7,714 nt of DNA from Bacteroidetes bacterium HGW-Bacteroidetes-12. Its GTDB lineage: Bacteria; Bacteroidota; Bacteroidia; Flavobacteriales_E; Vicingaceae. The notes under the pieces are model-generated. The model saw nothing but the letters and a program-made list of their open reading frames with translations. It was not told the origin of the DNA and did not search any database. The translations under genes and the position numbers were made by a program. Shown here one piece after another: positions 1 to 5,862 of this stretch (the stretch's first letter is position 1; each line of letters begins with the position of its first letter). The stretch is from NCBI GenBank assembly GCA_002841035.1, contig PHDR01000127.1:1-7714 (forward strand). The letters run 5' to 3'.

Positions 1-60
1 ATCTCTAAGTTTGTGTGCAACTCTTAGTTTTTTTAAAATGTCGTTGTTCGATAATCCCAT
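1..60 (-). CDS. DUF1456 (YehS-like) family protein, N-terminal fragment
   Basis: Reading the minus strand from the ATG at 60 gives 20 codons, MGLSNNDILKKLRVAHKLRD, before the gene leaves the window on the left. The pattern NNDILKKLR followed by a hydrophobic/charged helix is how I remember the N-terminus of DUF1456 proteins (E. coli YehS and Bacteroidota relatives). These are small helical proteins made of two similar halves, and their function is not known. The start is well supported: an in-frame TAA lies at 70-72 (minus strand), four codons upstream, and a good Bacteroidota promoter sits just beyond it. The gene is divergent from rpmH. The family call rests on only 20 residues, so it is recognition from memory and not a domain match. 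That this is a genuine gene start is more certain than the family name. Confidence 0.72.
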   Translation of the reverse strand, partial: MGLSNNDILKKLRVAHKLRD

Positions 61-97
61 AGTGCGAAATTAGTTTTTTTTGCGAAAATTTGCAGGA

Positions 98-126
98 CAA
101 AAATAAATTATAATAATTCTTGTCAA
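98..126 (-). promoter_or_regulatory. Promoter of the leftward DUF1456-like gene
   Basis: On the minus strand a -7 box TATTTTTG (98-105) fits the Bacteroidota TAnnTTTG consensus exactly. A TTG -33 element (124-126) lies upstream with an 18-nt spacer. The predicted transcript would start near 92 and have a leader of about 30 nt before the ATG at 60. The -33 element overlaps that of the rightward rpmH promoter. The prediction comes from motif and spacing only. Confidence 0.6.
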
Positions 127-149
127 TAAACAAAAAAAGTATATTTTTG
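120..149 (+). promoter_or_regulatory. Promoter of rpmH
   Basis: A TTG -33 element (120-122), a 19-nt spacer and a -7 box TATTTTTG (142-149) match the Bacteroidota primary-sigma consensus TTTG/TTG-N19-ish-TAnnTTTG. The -7 octamer is identical to that of the divergent promoter. Transcription would begin near 155, leaving a leader of about 25 nt that is A-rich and has no clear Shine-Dalgarno sequence, as is usual in this phylum. A strong promoter is expected for a ribosomal protein gene. Confidence 0.7.
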
Positions 150-180
150 CAATCCGAAATAATTTTAAAACTAAGAAAAA

Positions 181-339
181 ATGAAAAGAACATTTCAACC
201 ATCCAGAAGAAAAAGAAGAAACAAACATGGTTTTATGAGTAGAATGGAATCTGCTAATGGTAGAGCTGTTTTAGCAAGAAGAAGAGCTAAAGGAAGAAAA
301 AAGCTAACTGTTTCTGACGAACCAAGACATAAAAAATAA
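181..339 (+). CDS. rpmH: 50S ribosomal protein L34
   Basis: This encodes a 52-residue, very basic protein beginning MKRTFQPSRRKRRNKHGF and ending ARRRAKGRKKLTVSDEPRHKK. That is the complete L34 pattern: the MKRTFQPS start, the KHGF motif near residues 15-18 and the RRAKGRKKL block near 34-42. L34 is a late-assembling protein of the large ribosomal subunit that contacts 23S rRNA. The C-terminal extension after KKLTVS is typical of Bacteroidota L34, which is slightly longer than the 46-residue E. coli protein. The start is fixed by an in-frame TAA at 172-174, only two codons upstream. The gene is monocistronic: it has its own promoter at 120-149 and a terminator at 363-394. The rnpA and dnaA genes that accompany rpmH in many other phyla are not seen here. 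Confidence 0.98.
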   Translation: MKRTFQPSRRKRRNKHGFMSRMESANGRAVLARRRAKGRKKLTVSDEPRHKK

Positions 340-362
340 GTGATATTTTTTTAAATATATAG

Positions 363-394
363 AAAAAGGGATGCAATTTGTATCCCTTTTTTTT
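363..394 (+). terminator. Rho-independent terminator of rpmH
   Basis: The arm AAAAAGGGATGC (363-374) pairs with GTATCCCTTTTT (380-391) through a 12-bp stem with one G-U pair and a 5-nt loop. The 3' arm runs into eight consecutive T residues (387-394). It begins 24 nt after the rpmH stop. The A-run on the 5' side means it could also work weakly on the opposite strand, but no leftward gene lies to its right. Confidence 0.92.
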
Positions 395-515
395 GAGTAA
401 AAATGTGGTATTGGAAATTTTAAATTTTAAATGTTGAATTTTAATTAATGAAAAAGTAATAACCTTTTCGATAATTAGAGATGTCTGAGAGGAAAAAATG
501 TAAAAATTGAGCTAC

Positions 516-570
516 AATGTCATTCTGAACGAAATTTTTCATCCCGAGATATTTGGATAGAAAAATGAAG
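516..570 (+). repeat. 55-nt dispersed-type intergenic repeat, copy 1
   Basis: The unit begins AATGTCATTCTGAACGAAAT (first 20 nt) and ends AAAATGAAG. A second copy at 3552-3606 has exactly the same length. The first 23 nt and the last 9 nt are identical, and a GAG is conserved at the same internal position. The rest differs. TGTCATTCTGA-type sequences recur in intergenic DNA of many Bacteroidota genomes, as far as I recall. The AATGTCATT at the left end is itself palindromic around its central T. Confidence 0.75.
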
Positions 571-634
571 TCAATACCACGAAGTAGCATTAATACCTAT
601 TTATAACAATAAAAATAACATTAATAATCTATGA

Positions 635-675
635 GAGCATGCTGATAAAACAAACAAGGGAGCATGCTCCCTTGT
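635..675. promoter_or_regulatory. Paired AGCATGCT palindromes, one within a 22-bp perfect palindrome
   Basis: Positions 654-675 form a perfect 22-bp palindrome centred on GGGAGCATGCTCCC. The 9-mer GAGCATGCT also occurs at 635-643, exactly 25 nt before its repeat at 660-668. In RNA the larger palindrome would fold into a 9-bp stem with a CATG tetraloop, in the carB leader 57 nt before the start codon. No T-run follows on the plus strand (the next bases are A-rich), so it is not a standard terminator for rightward transcription. It could be an operator for a dimeric regulator, an RNA-level element, or a REP-like insertion. The palindrome is seen directly; its role is unknown. Confidence 0.6.
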
Positions 676-693
676 CAAAAAAACAAAAAAATG

Positions 694-728
694 ACTCATC
701 ACTCACAATTCAAAACTAAAAACTAAAA
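694..728 (+). repeat. 7-nt periodic A-rich tract in the carB leader
   Basis: Five contiguous 7-mers read ACTCATC, ACTCACA, ATTCAAA, ACTAAAA, ACTAAAA. The tract ends 4 nt before the carB ATG. The units become more A-rich and more alike towards the start codon. It takes the place where a Shine-Dalgarno sequence would be expected, and none is present. Similar ACTAAAA/CTCAAAACT tracts occur before other Bacteroidota genes, as I recall. It may favour an unstructured, A-rich ribosome landing site. Confidence 0.6.
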
Positions 729-732
729 AGAT

Positions 733-3546
733 ATGCCAAAAGATAACTCCATCAAACACATATTAATAATAGGAAGCGGTCCTATAGTAATTGGTCAGGC
801 TTGCGAATTTGATTATGCTGGCTCACAAGCAGCACGTTCATTGCGTGATGAAGGAATAGAAGTAACTCTTATTAATTCTAATCCAGCAACCATTATGACC
901 GATAAAGTGGTGGCTGATAATATTTATTTAAAGCCACTAACAACCGATTCTATTGAAGAAATCTTAGGGAAACACAGTATTGATGCCGTGTTGCCTACCA
1001 TGGGCGGACAAACAGCACTTAATTTATGTATAGAATGTAATGAAATTGGCTTGTGGGAAAAATACAATGTGAAAATGATAGGTGTTGATATTGCTGCGAT
1101 AGAAATTACCGAAAACCGAGAAGCCTTTCGGTTGTTGATGGAAAAAATAGGAATTCCTATGGCACCGCAAACCACCGCAAAATCATTTTTAGAAGGCAAA
1201 GAAGTAGCTCAAAAATATGGTTATCCGCTTTGCATTAGAGCTTCTTACACCTTAGGAGGAGCAGGAGCAGCAGTAGTTTACAATGAAAAAGAATTTGATG
1301 AATTATTAAATCAAGGATTACATATTTCTCCCATTCATGAAGTAATGATAGACAAAGCCTTGATGGGTTGGAAAGAATTTGAATTGGAGTTATTGAGAGA
1401 TAAAAACGACAATGTAGTTATTATTTGTTCTATCGAAAATTTTGACCCGATGGGCATTCACACAGGCGATTCTATTACTGTTGCCCCAGCCATGACGTTA
1501 TCGGACAGAACTTACCAACGCATGCGTGATATGGCAATAAAAATGATGCGTTCCATTGGCGATTTTGCTGGAGGTTGCAATGTTCAATTTGCTGTTAGTC
1601 CCGATGAAAAAGAGGATATTATTGCTATAGAAATTAACCCTCGGGTTTCACGTTCATCTGCATTAGCATCGAAAGCAACCGGCTATCCAATTGCAAAAAT
1701 AGCTTCTAAATTAGCTATAGGTTACAATTTAACAGAATTAGAAAATCAAATTACAAAATCAACATCAGCTTATTTTGAACCTGCTATTGATTACGTAATT
1801 GTTAAAATACCTCGCTGGAATTTCGATAAATTTAAAGGAGCAGATAGAACATTGGGTTTGCAAATGAAATCGGTTGGAGAAGTAATGGGAATAGGGCGTT
1901 CTTTTCAGGAAGCATTGCAAAAAGCATGTCAGAGTTTAGAAATAAATAGAAATGGATTAGGAGCAGATGGGAAAGAGTTAACCAACCAAGATGCCATTTT
2001 AAAAAGTCTTGAATATCCTAGTTGGGACAGGTTGTTTCACATTTATGATGCAATTAAAATGGGAATACCTTTTAAAACTATTTCAGAAAAAACAAAAATT
2101 GACCTTTGGTTTCTAAAACAAATTGAAGATTTTGTGAAACTCGAAAAAAGAGTAGAAGCCTATAAAATTGATACTATTCCCAGAGATTTATTATACGAAG
2201 CTAAGCAAAAAGGCTATGCCGACAGGCAAGTAGCTCATTTGTTAAGGTGTTTAGAAAGTGAGGTTTATACAAAAAGAACAGAAATGAACATTAACCGAGT
2301 TTATAAATTGGTGGATACGTGTGCTGCCGAATTTCCTGCTCAAACGCCTTATTATTATTCTACGTTTGAAGATGAAAACGAATCAGTCGTTACCGATAAG
2401 AAAAAAATAGTAGTGCTAGGTTCTGGTCCTAACAGAATAGGACAAGGAATAGAATTTGATTACAGCTGCGTGCATGGAGTGCTTGCAGCCAAAGAAATGG
2501 GTTACGAAACCATCATGATTAATTGCAATCCAGAAACTGTTTCTACCGATTTTGACACCGCTGATAAATTGTATTTTGAACCTGTTTTTTGGGAACATAT
2601 TTACGACATCATTAAACACGAAAAACCAGAAGGCGTAATTGTTCAATTAGGAGGTCAAACAGCACTAAAATTGGCTGAAAAGCTTGAAAAATATGGAATA
2701 AAAATTATAGGAACATCGTTTGAAGCTCTTGATATTGCTGAAGACAGAGGTCGTTTTTCTAATGTGTTGAAAGAACTAAAAATACCTTACCCCGAATTTG
2801 GTGTGGTTGAAAGTGCCGAACAAGCCATTCAATTATCTAAAACCTTAGGATTTCCGCTACTTGTACGACCATCTTATGTGTTAGGTGGGCAAAAAATGAA
2901 AATTGTAATTAATGAAGATGAATTGGAACACCATGTGGTAGATATTTTAAAAGCCATGCCCAATAATCAAATTTTGTTAGATCACTTTTTAGGCGGAGCA
3001 ATTGAGGCTGAAGCCGATGCCATTTGCGATGGAAAAGAGGTGTATATTATTGGAGTGATGCAACACATTGAACCTGCTGGAATTCACTCTGGCGATTCGT
3101 ATGCCGTGCTTCCGCCCTATAATTTAGGCGATTTAATCATCACACAAATTGAAGAAATTACAAGGAAAATAGCCGTAGCACTTAAAACAGTTGGATTAAT
3201 AAATATTCAGTTTGCTATTAAAGATGATGTGGTTTATGTAATTGAAGCTAATCCTCGTGCTTCTCGAACCGTTCCTTTTATTGCAAAAGCGTATGACGAA
3301 CCTTATGTAAATTACGCAACAAAAGTGATGTTAGGAGCAAAAGTAGCTGATTTTAAATTTAATCCTAAAAAACACGGTTATGCAATAAAAATTCCAGTGT
3401 TTTCGTTCAATAAGTTTCCAAATGTAAACAAAGAATTAGGCCCCGAAATGAAATCAACAGGCGAAGCTATTCGTTTTATAGACAACTTAAAAGATAAATT
3501 TTTTAGAGATATTTATGCCGAACGAAACCTGTATTTGAGTAAGTAG
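733..3546 (+). CDS. carB: Carbamoyl-phosphate synthase large (ATP-grasp) subunit lacking the MGS domain
   Basis: CarB, with the glutaminase subunit CarA, makes carbamoyl phosphate from bicarbonate, glutamine-derived ammonia and two ATP (EC 6.3.5.5), feeding arginine and pyrimidine synthesis in the cytoplasm. The protein shows the duplicated architecture. The first half begins with the HILIIGSGPIVIGQACEFDY block (residues 9-28). Its ATP-grasp carries RASYTLGGAG (169-178) and EINPR (300-304), where E300 and N302 match the metal ligands E299 and N301 of E. coli. An oligomerisation region follows. The second half opens at about 557 (KKIVVLGSGPNRIGQG), with RPSYVLGG (712-719) and EANPR (838-842). 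The protein ends at 937 residues, soon after the conserved LGPEMKSTGE. It lacks the roughly 130-residue MGS-like allosteric domain of the 1073-residue E. coli enzyme. A length near 950 is, to my knowledge, normal in Flavobacteriia. The start is fixed by an in-frame TAA at 724-726. carA is not in this window. Confidence 0.97.
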   Translation: MPKDNSIKHILIIGSGPIVIGQACEFDYAGSQAARSLRDEGIEVTLINSNPATIMTDKVVADNIYLKPLTTDSIEEILGKHSIDAVLPTMGGQTALNLCIECNEIGLWEKYNVKMIGVDIAAIEITENREAFRLLMEKIGIPMAPQTTAKSFLEGKEVAQKYGYPLCIRASYTLGGAGAAVVYNEKEFDELLNQGLHISPIHEVMIDKALMGWKEFELELLRDKNDNVVIICSIENFDPMGIHTGDSITVAPAMTLSDRTYQRMRDMAIKMMRSIGDFAGGCNVQFAVSPDEKEDIIAIEINPRVSRSSALASKATGYPIAKIASKLAIGYNLTELENQITKSTSAYFEPAIDYVIVKIPRWNFDKFKGADRTLGLQMKSVGEVMGIGRSFQEALQKACQSLEINRNGLGADGKELTNQDAILKSLEYPSWDRLFHIYDAIKMGIPFKTISEKTKIDLWFLKQIEDFVKLEKRVEAYKIDTIPRDLLYEAKQKGYADRQVAHLLRCLESEVYTKRTEMNINRVYKLVDTCAAEFPAQTPYYYSTFEDENESVVTDKKKIVVLGSGPNRIGQGIEFDYSCVHGVLAAKEMGYETIMINCNPETVSTDFDTADKLYFEPVFWEHIYDIIKHEKPEGVIVQLGGQTALKLAEKLEKYGIKIIGTSFEALDIAEDRGRFSNVLKELKIPYPEFGVVESAEQAIQLSKTLGFPLLVRPSYVLGGQKMKIVINEDELEHHVVDILKAMPNNQILLDHFLGGAIEAEADAICDGKEVYIIGVMQHIEPAGIHSGDSYAVLPPYNLGDLIITQIEEITRKIAVALKTVGLINIQFAIKDDVVYVIEANPRASRTVPFIAKAYDEPYVNYATKVMLGAKVADFKFNPKKHGYAIKIPVFSFNKFPNVNKELGPEMKSTGEAIRFIDNLKDKFFRDIYAERNLYLSK

Positions 3547-3551
3547 TAGTT

Positions 3552-3606
3552 AATGTCATTCTGAACGAAATTTTATAAACTGAGGCACGAAGTTAATAAA
3601 ATGAAG
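3552..3606 (+). repeat. 55-nt dispersed-type intergenic repeat, copy 2
   Basis: This is the partner of the unit at 516-570, in the same orientation and the same length, starting 5 nt after the carB stop. It also contains CTGAGGCACGAAG, another phrase I associate with this repeat class, and is followed by GGAAGAATATCTAA. The two copies bracket carB about 3 kb apart. There is no terminator-like hairpin with a T-run in this gap, so transcription could continue from carB into the next two genes. Confidence 0.72.
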
Positions 3607-3618
3607 GGAAGAATATCT

Positions 3619-3658
3619 AACCTCATAAACTCCTAACCTTTATAAACTTTCAACTATT
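3619..3658 (+). repeat. 8-nt periodic AAC-rich tract before the DUF4834-like gene
   Basis: Loosely repeated units with an AAC step about every 8 nt (AACCTCAT, AAACTCCT, AACCTTTAT, AAACTTTC, AACTATTG) fill the last 40 nt before the ATG at 3661. The tract is degenerate but visible by eye. It resembles in position, though not in exact unit, the 7-nt tract before carB. No Shine-Dalgarno sequence is present. Confidence 0.45.
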
Positions 3659-3660
3659 GT

Positions 3661-3933
3661 ATGCAAATTTTAAGAACCATATTACTAATAATGCTTTTTT
3701 ATTATGGCTTTAAGTTTTTATTTAAAGTGGTAGCTCCACTTTTATTAACACGATGGATAAGTAAAAAAACGCAACAATTTCAGCAACAAAATCAATTTTC
3801 TGATGCCGAAAAAGCGAAAGAATTTGCAAAACAAAAAGAAGGAGAAGTAAAAATTAAAACAACAAAATCAACAAAAACGGAAACAAACGGAATTGGCGAT
3901 TATGTTGATTATGAAGAGGTGAAAGAAGATTAA
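3661..3933 (+). CDS. DUF4834-like small membrane-anchored protein
   Basis: This 90-residue protein has one hydrophobic N-terminal segment (about residues 4-30, rich in I, L, F and V), then a polar, charged tail with many K, Q and E. Its acidic end is GIGDYVDYEEVKED. An N-terminal anchor followed by a low-complexity linker and a terminal G-[DE]-Y-V-D-[YF]-E-E motif is how I remember the DUF4834 family of Bacteroidota. The function of that family is unknown. The protein is probably held in the inner membrane with its tail in the cytoplasm, as the K/R residues just after the segment suggest. Its TAA stop directly abuts the next ATG (TAAATG), so the pair is almost certainly co-transcribed and perhaps translationally coupled. 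No promoter box is evident upstream, and expression may come through carB. Confidence 0.8.
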   Translation: MQILRTILLIMLFYYGFKFLFKVVAPLLLTRWISKKTQQFQQQNQFSDAEKAKEFAKQKEGEVKIKTTKSTKTETNGIGDYVDYEEVKED

Positions 3934-4620
3934 ATGTTTAGCAATTACTTTATGAATCAATATAAAAAAATATTACTATTATCATCTGTTTTAATTCTTG
4001 AAGCATGTTCTTTTACTCAAAAAAAATCTCAAAAATTATTTTCAACAGCACAACATAATACTTATGATGTAATTGTCGTTCCAGGTGTTCCTTTTGAAAA
4101 CAACAATTGGAGCCGTACTATGAAAGCTCGTGTTTATTGGTCTAAATATTTGTATGACAAAGGAATAGCAAAAAATGTGATGTATACTGGTTCCGCAGTA
4201 TATTCTTCTTACTTCGAGGCTGAGATTATGGCTTTGTATGCCCAAGCATTAGGAATTCCAAAAGAAAATATTTTTACAGAAACAAAAGCAGAACACTCCA
4301 CCGAAAATATTTATTATTCCTATAAAAAAGCTACAAAATTAGGTTTTGAAAGAATAGCATTAGCAACCGACCCTTTTCAATCTAAAATGCTAAAATCATT
4401 TATCAATAAAAAGATGAAAGCCCCAATAGATATCATTCCAATGGTTTATGATTCTTTGAGAACAATAGAACCGATGATGATAGACCCTCAAATTAATGCT
4501 TACCTAGCTTATGACTCTAATTTTGTTTCAATAGTTGAAAGAGAAAGTTTTTGTAAAAGATTAAAAGGCACAAGGGGTTTAAATATTGATACAACTGCTT
4601 ACAGATTAATTGCTTATTGA
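3934..4620 (+). CDS. YdcF/SanA-like (DUF218) putative lipoprotein
   Basis: This 228-residue protein starts with a lipoprotein-type signal. A basic KK (11-12) is followed by a hydrophobic run and the lipobox-like L-E-A-C ending at C25. The body follows the DUF218 (YdcF/SanA) layout: VVPGVPF (48-54), a TGS loop (85-87), FEAE (94-97), GIPKENIF (107-114), an ExSTEN-like motif (H121 to N125), and TDPFQSKM (145-152), where many relatives have a T..FH..R motif. DUF218 proteins have a Rossmann-like fold. SanA affects envelope barrier function in enterics, but the biochemical activity is unclear. The first ATG abuts the preceding stop. The second ATG at 3952 would give a more typical 18-residue signal before the cysteine, and I consider it at least as likely. 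The gene is convergent with the dehydrogenase at 4635. Confidence 0.85.
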   Translation: MFSNYFMNQYKKILLLSSVLILEACSFTQKKSQKLFSTAQHNTYDVIVVPGVPFENNNWSRTMKARVYWSKYLYDKGIAKNVMYTGSAVYSSYFEAEIMALYAQALGIPKENIFTETKAEHSTENIYYSYKKATKLGFERIALATDPFQSKMLKSFINKKMKAPIDIIPMVYDSLRTIEPMMIDPQINAYLAYDSNFVSIVERESFCKRLKGTRGLNIDTTAYRLIAY

Positions 4621-4634
4621 TTAATTATTTAGTA

Positions 4635-5774
4635 CTAACTTAACACAGCTCTCGAAATCACTATTTTTTGAACCTCAGTCGTACCTTCATATATTTGAGT
4701 GATTTTAGCATCACGCATTAAGCGTTCTACATGGTATTCTTTCACAAAACCGTATCCTCCATGCACTTGAACAGCTTCGGTAGTTACCCACATGGCTACT
4801 CTCGATGCAAACACTTTTGCCATAGCTCCTTCTTTATCAAAATTTTGTTTTTGGTCTTTTAGCCAAGCAGCTTTTAAGCATAATAAACGAGCAGCTTCAA
4901 TTTCTGTAGCCATATCAGCCAATTTAAATGCAATGGCTTGGTGTTGACTAATTGGTTTGCCAAATGCTTCTCTTTCTTTAGAATAAGCAACAGCCAATTC
5001 AAACGCTCCAGAAGCAATGCCTAATGCTTGAGAGGCAATGCCAATTCTACCTCCAGACAGAACAGTCATGGCAAACTTAAACCCAAAACCATCTTCACCA
5101 ATCCTGTTTTCTTTTGGAACTTTCACATCGTTGAATAATAATGTGTGCGTGTCAGATGCTCTAATTCCCATCTTATTTTCTTTTGCACCAACCACAAAGC
5201 CTTCCATGCCTTTCTCAACAATAAAAGCATTAATTCCTTTGTGTCCTTTTGCAACATCAGTTTGAGCAATAACAATATAATAAGAGGCCGAACCACCATT
5301 GGTAATCCAGTTTTTCGTTCCATTTAATAAGTAATAATCTCCTTTATCAATAGCTGTTGTTCGTTGCGAAGTTGCATCAGATCCTGCTTCTGGTTCTGAT
5401 AAGCAAAATGCACCAATTTTTTCTCCTTTAGCACAAGGAACTAAATATTTTTGACGTTGTTCTTCAGTTCCATACTTTTCAACTCCCCAGCAATACAATG
5501 AATTATTAACCGACATTACCACAGAAGTTGATGCATCAACTTTACTAATTTCTTCCATAGCCAATACATAAGAAATGGTGTCCATTCCGCCACCACCATA
5601 TTTTGGGTCAACCATCATTCCTAAAAAACCTAATTCACCCAATTGTTTTACCTGTTCGGACGGAAATTGCTGTTTTTCATCTCTTTCTATTACACCTGGT
5701 TTTAGTACGTTTTGAGCAAAATCTCTAGCAGCATCTCTTACTGCAATGTGTTCTTCGGTTAATTCAAAATCCAT
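4635..5774 (-). CDS. Acyl-CoA dehydrogenase (short-chain/butyryl-CoA type)
   Basis: This FAD enzyme introduces a trans-2 double bond into acyl-CoA and passes electrons to ETF, in fatty-acid or branched amino-acid breakdown. The 379-residue length is that of soluble short-chain family members. The order of segments is complete: the N-terminal helical domain (1-120); the beta domain with FCLSEPEAGSD (123-133) and WITNGG (156-161), both flavin or substrate contacts; and the C-terminal helical domain with REAFGKPI (268-275), QVHGGYGF (336-343) and RDAKITQIYEGTTEVQ (354-369). E363 in IYEGT is where short-chain enzymes carry the catalytic base. The substrate cannot be fixed from sequence; butyryl-, 2-methylbutyryl- or glutaryl-like CoAs are possible, although glutaryl-CoA dehydrogenases usually have other signatures. 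No ETF or thiolase gene is adjacent. The stop lies 14 nt from the convergent lipoprotein gene. Confidence 0.95.
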   Translation of the reverse strand: MDFELTEEHIAVRDAARDFAQNVLKPGVIERDEKQQFPSEQVKQLGELGFLGMMVDPKYGGGGMDTISYVLAMEEISKVDASTSVVMSVNNSLYCWGVEKYGTEEQRQKYLVPCAKGEKIGAFCLSEPEAGSDATSQRTTAIDKGDYYLLNGTKNWITNGGSASYYIVIAQTDVAKGHKGINAFIVEKGMEGFVVGAKENKMGIRASDTHTLLFNDVKVPKENRIGEDGFGFKFAMTVLSGGRIGIASQALGIASGAFELAVAYSKEREAFGKPISQHQAIAFKLADMATEIEAARLLCLKAAWLKDQKQNFDKEGAMAKVFASRVAMWVTTEAVQVHGGYGFVKEYHVERLMRDAKITQIYEGTTEVQKIVISRAVLS

Positions 5775-5824
5775 AATTGTATATTTTTTTGTTAAAATAG
5801 TATGAAAAGAGCTTTCAAAATAGC

Positions 5825-5854
5825 TTAATTAATGTGTATAAAAGCATAATTTTG
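5825..5854 (+). promoter_or_regulatory. Candidate promoter of anmK
   Basis: The -7 box TAATTTTG (5847-5854) fits TAnnTTTG exactly. At a 19-nt spacing upstream is only TTA (5825-5827), a poor -33 element. Transcription would start near 5860, giving a leader of about 38 nt. The box faces the dehydrogenase promoter 8 nt to its right. Confidence 0.5.
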
Positions 5855-5862
5855 AAACAATG

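Larger units (their letters stand above)
395..732. other. Long non-coding region between rpmH terminator and carB
   Basis: These 338 nt contain no convincing reading frame, tRNA or rRNA. From left to right they hold an A/T-rich block with repeated TTTTAAA (about 415-450), one copy of a 55-nt repeat (516-570), two AGCATGCT palindromes, the second inside a 22-bp perfect palindrome (654-675), an A-rich run, and a 7-nt periodic tract ending at the carB start. I looked for a TAnnTTTG box and found no good one. The only TTTG (in GATATTTG near 549-556) lacks the TA at the right distance. How carB is transcribed is therefore not clear from sequence. Confidence 0.8.

Noticed and set aside
5..202. Minus-strand 65-codon frame over the rpmH start
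   Set aside because: It runs through the promoter region and the first codons of rpmH, is a low-complexity F/K/S sequence, and conflicts with the better-supported minus-strand gene start at 60 in another frame.
654..675. Perfect palindrome as a rho-independent terminator
   Set aside because: On the plus strand the stem is followed by A-rich sequence, not T. On the minus strand the downstream bases are moderately T-rich, but no leftward gene lies to the right for it to serve.
694..728. CRISPR-like array
   Set aside because: The units are only 7 nt long, contiguous and degenerate, with no spacers and no cas genes nearby.
924..1199. Minus-strand reading frame inside carB (also 2416-2646)
   Set aside because: Both are antisense shadows of a highly conserved coding sequence, with no promoter and no recognisable domain.
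3544..3660. Decayed MGS-like domain after carB
   Set aside because: Two consecutive TAG codons and then a TGA follow in frame. The 114-nt gap is filled by repeats, and no coding-like remnant is visible.
4042..4245. Minus-strand frame inside the lipoprotein gene
   Set aside because: Antisense shadow of a frame with clear DUF218 motifs. The composition is not protein-like.
4605..4625. Bidirectional terminator between the lipoprotein and dehydrogenase genes
   Set aside because: The only inverted repeat is ATTAAT/ATTAAT around a 9-nt loop, made of A-T pairs only and partly inside the coding sequence. It is too weak to call.
5038..5327. Short frames on both strands inside the acyl-CoA dehydrogenase gene
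   Set aside because: They overlap conserved dehydrogenase segments in other frames and have low-complexity translations.
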